Positions 46,656 through 58,437 of a stretch of DNA of 64,000 nucleotides are shown in pieces; positions within the stretch are counted from its first letter, which is position 1, and the number at the start of each line of letters is the position of its first letter. A program made the translations under genes and the position numbers. The DNA is taken from assembly GCA_036346395.1 (NCBI GenBank), contig CM070598.1, forward strand, positions 5,253,517 to 5,317,516, written 5' to 3'. Below the pieces are notes generated by a model, which ran no database searches, was not told where the DNA came from, and saw only the letters and a list, made by a program, of their open reading frames with translations. This DNA comes from Hsuehochloa calcarea (taxonomy: Eukaryota > Streptophyta > Magnoliopsida > Poales > Poaceae).

Positions 46656-46929
46656 GAAATGACACTATTTGAAGTGAGATTAGCAAAAATAGCGTCCCCA
46701 AAGCCGCAATTGCAAAAATAGCGAACCATGCGAACGAGACGCTACGTGTCGTCATGTGGCTTGTCCGAGGCGCCACGTGTCTTGTCCGTACGGTGATCAT
46801 GCGGACGATCCACCACTTGTCACCCTGTGGCTTGTCTGCACGGTGGTCGTGCAGATAATAGCGTTATTTTTATAATTGCGGTTACAAGATTATCATTTTT
46901 GGTAACGTGGCTTTAAATAGTATCATTTC
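46656..46929. mobile_element. MITE, 274 bp, about 65-bp inverted termini
   Basis: The left end GAAATGACACTATTT equals the reverse complement of the right end AAATAGTATCATTTC except for one base. Inner parts also pair (CAAAAATAGCG with GCGTTATTTTT). The centre holds two palindromic motifs CGTACGGTGATCATGCGG and TGCACGGTGGTCGTGCAG. No target duplication was found. Confidence 0.65.
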
Positions 46930-48282
46930 AAAAAAAAAATCTCTAGATAATTATGCGTCCCTTGCATTCTTGGCGTTTGCTCCTGAAAAGAAAGCTGGGC
47001 AAGAAAAGACCGGTAGCGACGTCCCACCCAGGATACTCTGCGCATAGTCCCTAGAAAGGATATAATCCAATTGATCTAGCTAGGGATGGCTATTGATTAA
47101 CACAACAAATACAGTCGCAAACTGCTCAACATCAGTGTACTTTGGCCATCAATTGCCAACTAGTTAGTTGCCCAACTGCGTGATAAACGGTATTGCTCTG
47201 TGGTCTGTGCGACTATGTCTTTTATATATGGCTCTATGCCTCTATCTAGTCACTGAATTTCAATATTTTTTTAGGTCTTATAATGCCTTATCAAAAAAAA
47301 TCTCTGAGCTATCCACCGGTGTCACCAGAAACCTGCGAGTAAAGATCCCGGAAAAGATCCAAGATTTATATTCACGTCTTGAATAATGAGGGGCTAAAGA
47401 AGAAAGTCCGATTTATCTCTCCTGTGCTGATATGCCCTGATTGAGCTCTTGAAAGAACGAGAGAGAGAGAAACAGAGAATGCTCAAACTCAACTAGACAA
47501 CTGTTCCTCTGTTCAAACCTCTCTTGCCAACTTTTCTCCTCGTAGCAAGTTTCGCTCTCCCTTCGTGTGCCTAAACATAAAATAAAAAGAAATACGGATT
47601 TGCTAATTTTTAGTTGTCTAAATTTTTTTTATTTATCAATCATCTATAATTATACAATGCTAAGTCTAAAATTATAATACCAAGTGATGTGCAATTTTAG
47701 TACAGTTATACTGTAACTTTTAGTTATATTTGTTTTCGTATTTTTTTGTATTTATAGGGCTTACCTATATTTATTTTTGTCTAATTTAGATTTTACTTCT
47801 AAGGTTTACCTATATTTACTTCTGCCTAATTTAGATTTTTTTTTGTTTTAACATATAAACTTATAGTATTCATTAGATCAAAATTTTATGACTAAAAAAG
47901 GTAACCGAATGATAAAAATATTTAATCACCTAAAATATAGACGCTCTCAAATAAATAACTGATTGTGGAAGACAAGTAATCGTGTAATCGTGTGGGATTC
48001 GCATCCCCTGCCTTTCCACTGACAAGCACAGCCTGCCTTGGTTTGATCACAGTCGTAGAGTCAGTAGTAAAACGCTCATATCAACTAACTGCTACAGTAC
48101 TTGCACATACACCCGTAGATTATAGTATACCTATATTTCGTAAAGATTTTATCCATACGTGCAACATTTCTCCGTGTTGGCAGCCACGGATGTAGGTCTA
48201 TTTGCATCAAGAAACAAAATATAGTAGAATTTGCTCTAGTGTGTTGTCAAAAAAATTAAGACGGTTGGCTCTCCACCTGTCT
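46930..48282. other. Gene-free interval
   Basis: AT-rich, with a GA run at 47460-47475. GCTTACCTATATTTA...GCCTAATTTAGATTTT is repeated at about 47760 and 47810. No gene was recognised. Confidence 0.4.
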
Positions 48283-48592
48283 CGAATTCAGCGGCTCTTT
48301 TAGACTATTTTAGCGATGAAATAGCAAATCTAGTCTCTTCAACATGTGTCCCCTGTAGTACCTCTGGAGCACTTCAGGTCCCGCAACGACAAGACGGGCG
48401 TGCGGCAAGCGCGCGACAGGTCGCATGCCGTGGTCCTAGTTCGTGGTAGGTGGTTTTCCACGGCGATTTTGCATGGCAACGTCCGCGGTGGATTTACGCG
48501 GTAGGATGTTATTTTTGTCATTTTGTTCGTACAAAGCTATTTTTGCTATTTCATTTCAAAATAAGACTAAATGAACCAAAAACTTGAATTCA
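48283..48592. mobile_element. MITE-like element with about 55-bp inverted termini
   Basis: Left GAATTCAG...CTATTTTAGC and GATGAAATAGCAAA pair with right TTTGCTATTTCATTTC, AATAAGACTAAATG and TTGAATTC. The interior has GGTGGTTTTCCACGGCG-type GC-rich palindromes. Shares the TATTTTTGC terminus motif with 46656-46929. Confidence 0.5.
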
Positions 48593-48619
48593 ACCTCGGC
48601 CAACAAGCTCATTGGAACA

Positions 48620-48629
<10 letters not shown>

Positions 48630-48659
<30 letters not shown>
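48630..48659. repeat. (TA)n microsatellite
   Basis: About 14 uninterrupted TA units. Confidence 0.95.
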
Positions 48660-48663
<4 letters not shown>

Positions 48664-48869
48664 ACTAAATTGTCGTTTACGAAATTCTCGCTAAACATCT
48701 AGGAAATCCATATGTCCTAGACATGCCCTCGATATTGACGCTTAAGCGTTTCATTTTCATGTTGTCTCCCCTCTCCCTGAGCTAGACAAACATCTCCTTT
48801 GTTTGTTCATGACTGTGCTGGGTCAATAAGAAAGTACGTAGAGGCACTGAACTTAGGAGGTTACATGTA

Positions 48870-49353
48870 GTTCTTGTTAAGGAGCTCTCGCCACCCGGTT
48901 GGCAAACCTAACCCTATCGCCTCCTCGCCAACGTCGGTTGTCACTCCGACGGTCGCGGCCAGCCCCCACCCTCCCGTAGGGCCCTTTTTCTTCCTCACCT
49001 TTCCCCATCCTCCCTCCGCCAACGGCCAGCCATGGTGCCATCCCGTCTCTCACCACCTCGATGGTTGCCGTTGCTGGCTGCCCTAATCTGCCCCCTCTCC
49101 AGTGAGCCTCAAGCTTCACCCCCTTAGTCCAGCGCCTGTTGCGCATACCTCCCTCGCCTCCTCTCTTCCATAGCCAAACAGTCCCCCAAATATACTTCGT
49201 TCAAACTTTGCCCCAGCCACCGCCTCTACATACCCGCTTTTGTTCAAATCTAGGCCCGCATATGGTCCCAGAAACCCCACAAGAAGTGCTCCACACTAGG
49301 CCCTCGACGCCTTCTTCGCCCCAGGCTCGGACCAGACCCGCCCACTCCACCTC
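48870..49353 (+). other. C-rich segment with an open frame split by the LTR
   Basis: The plus frame 49139-49353 (RIPPSPPLFHSQTVPQIYFV...) continues without a stop after removal of the LTR at 49354-53536, into 53537-53695 (NAHHRVSFTFTLPTISPTCF...). The resulting proline- and serine-rich text is not recognised. It may be part of a host gene or only C-rich DNA without stops. Confidence 0.3.
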
Positions 49354-52300
49354 TGTGAGACCCCGGTTTACCTGACTTGTAATGCTTAACCATCCACTTG
49401 GTCTTAGCATCACAAATCAAATAAACCAAGACTCGAGATATGTATACTTCCCAAAAATACAGTATACACACCCCTTTATAAAATTCGTGCATCAATTCCA
49501 TTCATTCACATAGAACCGAAGCACAGTAATAAACCAGAAGTTAACATAAATAAAGGATAGTTATTACAAAAGAGAGGCCGACCGGCCAAGTACATACAAA
49601 TACAAAATAAACAGCGGAAGCGAAATGCCATAAGATGGCGATAAACAAAAGCGCCAATCAGTGTGCCTTTACCCACAAGGCAACCGACCGGACCGCCAAG
49701 CTGGTCGTCGAACCCAAAGCACATTTCACAAAAGTGAGGCCCAAGGGGCTCACCTTCCTCCTCTGCAACAAATAGTTAAGCAAAGCAAATGAGTACAAAA
49801 ATTATACTCCGCAAGACTTACGTGTAGAATAACATACCTATACATATGCTACATGCAAGCTTATTTGAGTAGAGGCTGTAGGTTTCAATTTCATCATAAA
49901 GCAAGTTTTGTTTGCAATAATGTAGTACATTTAAAAGCAAGTTTACAATCTGTTTTTATTGTTCAAATAACAGCTTGACAACAACAATCCTGGAAGTGAC
50001 TAAATCCATAGTCACCACAACAATAGCATGAATTACCCATTCATGCCACCCATGTCAAATTTTAATTAAAAGGTTGTAGTCTAACTCTTGGAAGACCTTC
50101 CCAAGCGTGTCCATAACCTAGGACGAGGCTATTCGAATAGTTTGAACCCTGCAGGGGTGTACCAATGTACCCACATACCATACCGCCTTTTTGCCAAGCT
50201 ATTAAGCACACTTCCTTAGGTATGCCGGCACGGCTAAGTCCTACGAGACATTTCCAATATTATGCATTAACTGCGAGTCGCCCGTATGGATAGAAAACCA
50301 TACGTTGTGTCGGAGTCATCGTAAATCCTCGATCAACTACCCCTCACGGGTAAAGCCTTGGACAACTACGATGCCCCTCGAGGTGGAGAACCTACCCGGA
50401 ACTCCACCACCGCACACCCAATACAATAACACAGATCATTTTTCACACAACACACACAACCCACCTCCTGCGACTCGGAGTTAACACACGCCAAAGTACT
50501 CAGTCAAGAGAGGTCCCATATCCCTCTCGCGTGGTTAGCACGCAAAAATGTTTGGTTTAGTGTAACAAGATGTTCGGTCCTTGTTGACCTGGGCAAGACA
50601 TCCACAAACCCAATAACCCACCATCCAACCACTTGCCCAAGTCTAAATCATTTCAATTGCACTTTTTGTTTTCAAAATAATTTAGCACAAGGTGCTGAAT
50701 AAAGAGTAATAAAATGATTTGTGTGATCAAAGTTATCGACTAAGTCGATAACCGCCCAATTCTACCGGTAGCTAAGCATTGCTAAGCATGACATCGAAAA
50801 GACAATAAAAGAGCATAATTAAATCATCGGACTCTAATTCACCAGCGATATTAGTAACTTATGTCTGTGGCAAGGGATAATAATTTGAGGGCAACAATGC
50901 AATAGGAATAACTACCTCTAATCGGGAAAATTACTTTGACACAAAAGTATGCATACATATGATTTGTAAACAAGATATTAGACTTGAAAGTAATATGAGA
51001 TTTATGATCAAACTGCTTGTCTTGTTGCTGCTGCTCAATATGCTGCTAAGGATCACTCTCGTGGATAACACAATCGTTGGAACCTAACAAAAGAACGAAA
51101 AAGAATCGATAAGAACAACGAATACGAAAAAGACTCAACAGCAAACTTTCTCCGAATGCTTTGAAATTTTTTACAGAAGCAAGAGCATGATTTATAAGGA
51201 ATTTAGCAATAAGAACCAATTGATTTGGATTCTTAATGCAAAAGACAATTCTGCTCAGCCTTATAAATCACAAATGCTACTATTTATTGCAATTCAATTG
51301 TTTGACAACATTTTCTAGAAAGGAGGTTAATCTAAAATTTTTACAGTAGATCAAGCACCTCATGAGATGAACAACCCAATTGGATTCATCTCATTTGGAG
51401 CTATGATGCACTTTTTACAATTTTCCAAAGCCATGACATGATCAAAAGTAAAATGCATAAGTAATCTTTTTGGGAAAAGTAACATGTTCAAATCTAATTT
51501 TCACGGTAAGCTCATCAATAGAGGAATCCAACAAAATTGGATTCACTCAAAAATAATTTACAGAGAAATAGTTATGTATTTTACAAGTTAATTGCATTTT
51601 TTAGTTAACAAATAATCCTCCTCGGAAAATCCAAAATTAAAACGACGTGGACGAACTTGGACCGTTGATCTTGGATCCATCGGCCTTCCCCGGGACAATA
51701 CGCGCGCGCACGCGGCTCACGCAGCTCACAAACCCCACCGTTGGATTTAGATCCAACGGTCCACGCAGATCGAAACGTTCGGACGGTCCGAACGTTCGAA
51801 CGAATGTGGGCCGTTGATATAAGGATGGACGGCTCGCAACGAAAGAACTTCAGAACGGTCTGAACGTTCACGCGAATCTGGGCCGTTGATCTAGAGATCG
51901 ACGGTCCACAGAGAACTACGTTAAACGTTCGCGCGCAGCTCGTCCGATAGAACCCGACGGTGAAGCGAGGCTCACCGCCGACGACTCTGGTCACGGCGGC
52001 GCGAGCTAAGGCCCCAAACGGGTCCGTAATAGCCTTGCGCACACACGGAACCATTTTCTGCGGCTGAGGTGGTCTAGAACGCCGAAAAGCCGGAGTTGAC
52101 GGTGGTGACATAAACGGTCGGAAAAAAATGAAAAATGCAAAGAAGCTCCGCTATGGTCTAAGAAAGCGAGTGCCAAGCATCTAAGGACTAAAGTGGAGCT
52201 ACCTGAGCACGGAAGAGACACAGAGGAGGTTGGAGCTGCTTCGGTGACGAATGTGGTCCTTTCGGTCGAAAATGGGGAATCTCCAATTGAGCCAAGCCCT

Positions 52301-53536
52301 GGGGAAGATAAGTGAAATTGAGCGAGCGTTAAGCTCAAGTGATTAAAGAGGGAGCAGAAGGAGCAAGAAATGGAGAGGGAGAGCCACTATTGTACCGCCT
52401 TCACCGTAAGCTTGAAGCTCGGTAATGGCGGTCGAAATGGTTTCGGGTGAATGCAGCTCAAACAAACACTGAGGTGCTAACTAGAGTTGCGGAAATGCAA
52501 AAGGAAGCCAAAGGGGAAGCAATGGAGCTTAAATAGCTGAGATGGCAGAGAGCAACGACAAAATTTCTCCTTGGGTCAGACCTGCCATGGGAGCACTGAG
52601 AGTGATGGGAGCAGTTGAGAAATGGACGTTTGAGGGCGGTGCACGACGGCAATTAATGCGAGCAGAAGTAGTCGTTTAAAGGTGGTCACCGAGGTGACCT
52701 CACGCTGCTCCAAGCCCTGCGCACGCCATGGCTTTGACTCAACCGCAATGTTCGCTCAGACGCGAGGAAGGAGACGACGCGGCCACTGTTGGATCAAAAT
52801 CGGACGGTTCAAGAGAACGGGACAATCGGCCGGTCCGAACGTTCACTCAATACAGGCCGTTGATCTAAGATCCAACGACTCTCATTGATCGAAACATTCG
52901 GATGGTCCGAACGTTCACTCCAACATGAGCCGTCGATCTAAGATCCAACGATCCACAATGCTCGTGCCCGAGCGACCGCGTCGGGTGCAGTTAGTTGATT
53001 GAACCAAGTCACTTGGCTCGCGCCTGAGTCTGACTCGCGCCCAAGGAACAGTTTCAACTGATTTGGTTTTAGTTTTTGAGCTAGACTTTGGGGATTTCTT
53101 AGAGGTAGCAAACCAGCTCCAAAAATTATAAAATTTTAACTGGAGGTCGCTGACTTTAGGATAAACCTTACATAAACTTTCAAGAGATTTTCATGCACTG
53201 CATTTTTCTCAATAAATTCCAGAATGTTATGCCAAGAGTTTGAGCAAGGTTTGACTTGCCTCCAAAATTATCAAATAATTTCTGAAAATTATGAGATAAT
53301 TTAGAGGTGTCACATATCAGTCCTAGATCCAAGGAAAATTATTTTCAGGGGTTGGACACAAGATTTTTACAAAGGAGTTTTATGACCTGAGTGAATTGGG
53401 GATTTTGAGTTTGATTTTTCCACAATTCCTTTACAAGAATTATGGAACTGATAAAAAACATCCAGATGTGAGAAAAGTTTTAATTTATCCTCATTTTTAT
53501 ACATTTGAAACACAAATCCACTTTTGGAATGTTACA
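49354..53536 (-). mobile_element. Gypsy-type solo LTR, 4.2 kb
   Basis: Ends TGTGAGACCCCGG (49354) and GGAATGTTACA (53536), with ACCTC on both sides (49349-49353, 53537-53541). Read on the minus strand it starts TGTAACATTCC. CTATTTAA (minus, 52529-52536) is a likely TATA box. Same family as the LTR at 35799-41433. No gag or pol inside, hence solo. The 168-residue minus frame at 51605-52111 is not supported as a gene. Confidence 0.85.
51765..52955. repeat. Two sets of GGTCCGAACGTTC / CCGTTGATCTAAG repeats
   Basis: Within the LTR, 51765-51925 and 52795-52955 each hold about two diverged units of roughly 68 bp, built from GGTCCGAACGTTCA, GGCCGTTGATCTAAGATC and CAACG. The CCGTTGATCTAAGATCCAAC core is of a kind widespread in grass LTRs and UTRs. 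Confidence 0.7.
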
Positions 53537-53694
53537 ACCTCCAACGCCCACCATCGTGTCAGCTTCACCTTTACTCTGCCAACCATCTCCCCTACCTGTT
53601 TCCATCATTCAAGCGTTTCCGATGGAATTCTCCCCCTCCCTAAGCCATGCCTTAAACCTCCCTTGCTGCATTCAATCCCTCCTGTCAACTCATA

Positions 53695-54782
53695 GAGACT
53701 GAGTTTACCTCACATACACTGCCAAGGAGGAAAATTGTACGTACATAGTTTCACATGCCAGGTGCTATGTCGGTTTCTCATGTTACTGAAAGGATTCATA
53801 CTATCTGTACTCAACCCAAACCTTATATTCCTCGGTTTCGCACCGAAATCTTCAAAGTTTCTCCACTGGACAGGTTCTGCAGGGTGTCTTGGCTTTCTAT
53901 CTTTCTTTCGCTCATCTGAGTGCCAACGGATTAATCTTGCCTCCTTTCAGTTCACAAATAAACATTTCAAACGGGGAATTACAGGCAGATACCAAGACAC
54001 CTTAGCATGAGGTCCTTACTTCACCTCGATGCCCTCGCCGTCATTGGTGTGATTCTTACACTTGTATCAAGATGCTTTGTACACCGAACATACATGCATG
54101 TCTGCATGCTCTTTACGGTAATGGATACAATCGTTCGGGTATGCATGTATTCTTTCTACTTCCATTCCCAACAGACAAAGAACCTTCTTGGCTTGGTAGG
54201 TGGTTCTGGGCAACACATTTCCCTTTGAAAGGATGTCCGCTGGGAGTACTAACAATGTCGTGAAACTCTTGTCGCACCAACCATTGTTTGCCTTCAATTT
54301 CAGCAGTTTAAGCACGGATGACAACCTTGTGTATCCTGGCTTTCAGCCCGGGAACAAATGTTTTCTTGAGTCCTCATTAAGCCCTCGAATTTACCAAAAT
54401 CTCTCTCACTATAGTTCCATTCTGCATCGCGTAGCATCTGATCCAGATTGTCATCGTATGACCTACCCTCATCGAAAGCACAGTCCACATCCGTCATATC
54501 GTTATCTCACTCAATGATGTTATTACCTTCCAGTATAATCTGCTCTTTACCATGACTGGTCCAACATGTATACTCCTCGTTGAAACCCCTTCGAATCAAG
54601 TGCGCTTCGATCTGTGCTAGGTTGGTAGACATCTTCAAATTATTGCAATCAATGCGTGGATAATACATAAATTTTGCCCTCTTCTTCAACATATCTTGCT
54701 CGACAGCTCTTCTAAAAACAGACACGTCATAAATGTACTCGTCACTCACACGATTCTCAACGTACATCCAGCTTCGGTCCAT
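53695..54782 (-). pseudogene. CACTA (En/Spm) TNP2 transposase, N-terminal half
   Basis: From the ATG at 54782: MDRSWMYVENRVSDEYIYD, the transposase-associated domain. After stops and frameshifts come DNLDQMLRDAEWNYSERDF, then SSVLKLLKLKANNGWCDKSF, GNVLPRTTYQAKKVLCLLGM and ERIHAYPNDCIHYRKEHAD. On the far side (53700-53960) the frame reads ERKKDRKPRHPAEPVQWRNF, KPRNIRFGLSTDSMNPFSNM and YNFPPWQCM, the usual TNP2 order. The catalytic C-terminal part is missing beyond 53695. Several stops show decay. Confidence 0.85.
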
Positions 54783-55247
54783 CTACACTACGCACGTAGC
54801 AAATTAGTGTTAAATTAGATTAATGCTCTTAAAGTATCTAGCTACGAAATATTCATGAAGCAATATATATCAAGCAAGAATATATTGAAGTATACAAGGA
54901 GTAGTGAGACCCATTGTTAAAGTTCCTAGATTCATGGAGATATAGAACATCATATAAGTTATCATGCTTGCATATCCATCATGTGAGTCTCCAACAATTA
55001 TTCTAATAATTACATTTTTCATTTTCCCTATGGACAAATATGCAAGCATACGATTCATGCTTGTTTGAGTAATAGCAAGGAGATTCCCCCAATATCATGC
55101 TAAGAATAGCTAGGAATACTAAAATTAGATCACAAAGAACAAATTAATAGAACTACAAGCATACTTGCAAATATGTAGTATTTCTTTCACCAAACGCCCC
55201 AAAGCCGTCCGCCTCCTTCAATGCAGCCGCATATCAAAGACATATAT
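54783..55247. other. AT-rich interval upstream of TNP2
   Basis: No coding sequence recognised; probably 5' UTR or intron of the CACTA element. Confidence 0.4.
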
Positions 55248-55299
55248 TACTACAGACAGATGACAGATCTGTCAGGACTGCCAGATATTTAATGGCGCA

Positions 55300-55565
55300 T
55301 ATCACAAACGGTTTTACATAAACATCGTCTGTGATGATTCACATACCTCTTTTATATTTAAAACCGTTTGTGATGATTCATAGACTGTTTTATTATTTAA
55401 AACCGTATGTGATGATTCACAGACCGTTATTATTAAAAACTGTCGGTGATATTAGGAGACAACACAGACTGTTTTGTATTTAAAATGGTTTTCAATACAA
55501 ACGGTCTCTGATATCTGACCATATCACAGACAGTTTATTCCACTAAACCGCATGTGATAGTTCCA
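55300..55565. repeat. CACTA subterminal repeats, left cluster
   Basis: Units of about 40 bp, each a near-palindrome of TCACAGACGGTTTT...TTAAAACCGTTTGTGATGA type. Six to seven units can be counted. Repeats like this bind the element's own regulatory protein in En/Spm-type systems. Confidence 0.8.
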
Positions 55566-55747
55566 TCTATAGCTAAAAATATTCAGTAAACATATCTTCA
55601 ACATAGACATTAATTTTTTTTAATTTTTATATTTATGGCCAAACAACATGGCCAGTCGCTTCTTACAAAAAAATTCTTTAAAAAGTAGAAATAAAAAATA
55701 TTAACTTATTTCTAGCGGCCCAGGTAGACTACTATCCCCATATCTAT

Positions 55748-56259
55748 TTCTTCGTAGGCGACGTCATTGAGATCGAAGGGTTTAGGGTCAGCGTAGGTTC
55801 CCCGAAAGACAGTCACTCATTGACGCGCTCGTTTGAGAGTAGCCCAAAGACACTCCGACTCAAGGACCAAGTCGAAATGGGCCTAGAGGCTCTCTTCCCT
55901 CGCTCGAGGTGCTCGGCATGGTCCACCTGATCGGCCACCGTCTTGATTTTGCATTCCAAGCGACGGTAATCCTTCTAGATATGTGCAACATCTTCCTTGA
56001 GGACTACGTCGATGACTTGGTTAGCTCGCCGGAAGAGGGAGACCACCTGGAAGATGTGGCAGAGGAGGATGTCATCATGGCGAAAGGTGGCCATCACATT
56101 CTCCGGCTTAACCTCTGCCGGAGGAGGGAGGACACTGTTAGCACAGTGTCCATCCGCAGCATCGGCAAGCGTACGACCAGCGAGATGCATGTAGAAAATG
56201 GCTAAGTAGGTCATTAACGTCGGCATCATGGGAGAAGAGTGGGGAGCCATTTTTGTCAT
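55748..56259 (-). pseudogene. Open frame between CACTA subterminal repeats
   Basis: From the ATG at about 56257: MAPHSSPMMPTLMTYLAIF, later VLPPPAEVKPENVMATFRHD and QVVSLFRRANQVIDVVLKED; a stop follows VAHI (55975), but the frame goes on KDYRRLECKIKTVADQVDHA to about 55750. The second part could form a coiled coil. It may be a second gene of the CACTA element or a captured host gene; I do not recognise it with confidence. Confidence 0.4.
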
Positions 56260-56424
56260 TGCTATTTATTTGTGCTTGAGAGTAGAGCGATGTGATGAAT
56301 CATCTTCATGGCGAATGATCATTTTTATAAGACAAAGAATAAATTTGGCGTGTGAGACGAAGAGACGACGCATCGGGGACGAGACGCATATTGGGAAGCT
56401 GAAGTGGCAATGAGAGTTTAAGAG

Positions 56425-56735
56425 ATACATATCACATACACTTCCAACCACAAACCGTCTGTGATACAACATTATCCCTGGCGGTTCTTGTTAAGAACCG
56501 TTTATGAATTATCACAGACAGTTAGTATTTAAAACTGCCTGTGATTTCTAAGAATATCATAGATCGTTTGTATTTAAAATCACTTGTGAATACTCACAGA
56601 TAGTTATTAACAAGAACTGTTTGTGATAATTAAATATCACAGACAGTTCTAGCCATCGCTAGTAACATAGACTGTCACGTTTGTAAAACCATCTGTGATA
56701 ATTATATCACATATGGTTTCTGGGAGCCATCTGTG
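56425..56735. repeat. CACTA subterminal repeats, right cluster
   Basis: Seven or so near-palindromic units such as ATCACAGACAGTT...AAAACTGCCTGTGAT, the same family as 55300-55565. Confidence 0.8.
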
Positions 56736-56762
56736 ATGAGGCGTCCAATATAGCCTAGTATG

Positions 56763-57698
56763 TACTAGTATTATGGGTCTGAAAGTAATGCCTTAGTTTT
56801 TTTGCAGCCATAGGAGACAATATAACAACTTTTGTATTTGTGGACAACACTCTTTTGGTCTATGTAAGACTTCGCTTACATAATATGCTGGTCGTTGGAT
56901 ATTATCACGTTCCACAACCAGTACAACACGGACAACTTGTGGCGTTCTAGCTAAGTATTTCAGCAATATTTCTCCCGATCTCGAAGATACTAAGATCAGA
57001 GCATTCATAAGGTACCTTTTGAGTTCTTTAAAGACATCGTTTGCATCTTTAGACCATTTGAAACTTTTGGGTTTTCGAAGAAGCTTAAAGAAAGATAGTC
57101 ATTTTTCTCCTAACCGTGCTATGAAACGGCTTAATGCTGACATACAACCAGTTAGTCTTTGTACTTCTTTCTTTATGGTAAGAGAGCGCACCTGTTCGAT
57201 GGCCTCTATTTTTGCTGGGTAAACTTCAATTCCTCTAGCCGAAACTAGGAATCTAATAAGCTTTTCAGAAGAAACTCCAAATACACACTTCTTAGGATTT
57301 AACTTAAAGTTATACCATCTTAAGTTAGTGAAAGTTTCTAGCAAATCAGAGATATGATCTCTAACATTGATGCTTTTTACAACCAGTTCATCAACATAGG
57401 CCTCTAAATTATAACCAATCTGCGGACTAAAGGTCTTTTGCATTAGCCTTTGAAAAGTAGCACCAACATTTTTGAGACCAAATGATATTTTGACATAACA
57501 ATAAGTGTTGTATGGTGTAATGAAGGAAGTTTTATCTTTGTCATCTTTACTCATATTAATCTGGTGGTACCCTGAATATGCATCTAAAAAACTTAACAAC
57601 TCACACCTGCAGGTAAAGTCTACAAGTTGATCAATGCGTGGAAAGAGAAAGTCATCCTTCAGACAAGCTTTATTAAGATATGTGAAATCGATATGCAT
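56763..57698 (-). pseudogene. RIRE2-like reverse transcriptase and RNase H
   Basis: RT: HIDFTYLNKACLKDDFLFPR, SFLDAYSGYHQINMSKDDKD and NVGATFQRLMQKTFSPQIGY, then AYVDELVVKS where the YVDD motif should be; the last catalytic Asp is Glu. Then KCVFGVSSEKLIRFLVSARG. RNase H: NIQRPAYYVSEVLHRPKECC and RHYFQTH, up to the CACTA insertion at 56761. Frameshifts separate RT from RNase H. Such an enzyme copies element RNA into DNA; with YVDE it would be impaired even if intact. Confidence 0.85.
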
Positions 57699-58437
57699 TC
57701 CTCACTTCCCGTTACTTTTTCTAAACATTACAGGATTATTGAGCTACTCTGGTGGTCGACCTCACGAATAAACCCGGCCTTGAGGAGTTTGTCAATCTCC
57801 GACTGGATTGCCTCATTCCGATCTGGTGCAAAGCGTCTTAGCTTTTGCTTGATCAGTTTTCTGTCAGGTCAGAGAGCTAGTCTGTGCTTGATCACCTCCC
57901 TGAGGACTCCGGGCATGTCGGATGCCTACCAGGACAATACATCCGAATTGGCTCGGAGGAAGGAGACAAGCGACTCTTCCTATTTAGGATCGAGTCCTAC
58001 CCCGACCAGTACCTTTTGGGTGGTTGTACTAGCATTTCTGAGCCCAAACGACGCTTTGACAATTTCCAAAGAAGCGTCCTTGTCGAGTGGAGCTTCCTTG
58101 GTATGGTCAGAGGGTGTTGGGGCCATCTTTGGTCTTGAGTGCTTGACCTGTATGGAATGTGCATTAGTACCCCTGGTCAGAAGTTCATCGACCAGTTTTA
58201 GGGATTTACGATCGCATGCATATGCCATCTTTCTATCCGCTCGAACCGTAATGATTCATTTTGGTCCTGGTATCTTTAAACTCTGATAACCATAATGCGT
58301 AGCTATCAGAAACTTTGCCAATGCTGGACGACCAAGAATTCCATTGTATGCAATTTATAAATCAACTACATCAAATGAAATCTTCTCTGTTAGGAAGTTA
58401 TCAGGTCTTCCGAACGTAACTGTTAGGGAAAGCTGCC
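57699..58437 (-). pseudogene. RIRE2-like pol region between protease and RT
   Basis: The frame 57980-58228 (SLKLVDELLTRGTNAHSIQV...) and the following stretch reading SDMPGVLREVIKHRLALRPD and RRFAPDRNEAIQSEIDKLLK near 57790-57910 are the RT lead-in of this gypsy lineage. Stops and a frameshift at about 57720 interrupt it. The same lead-in occurs on the plus strand at 61680-62060. Confidence 0.75.

Larger units (their letters stand above)
53695..56760 (-). mobile_element. CACTA element, 5' part
   Basis: On the minus strand it starts TACTAGGCTATATTGG at 56760, close to the CACTA terminus, followed by subterminal repeats. It lies inside the RNase H frame of a gypsy element, which breaks at 56761. 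An alternative is that 55248-56760 is a separate small CACTA element, because a second TACTA terminus-like sequence (TACTACAGACAG) occurs at 55248; its 3-bp flanks (TAT and TGT) do not match exactly. Confidence 0.65.

Noticed and set aside
51605..52111. 168-residue minus-strand frame
   Set aside because: Falls in the repeat-bearing part of the solo LTR at 49354-53536.
55248..55252. TACTA as definite left end of a small CACTA element
   Set aside because: The 3-bp flanks do not match and TNP2 lies beyond it; kept only as an alternative.
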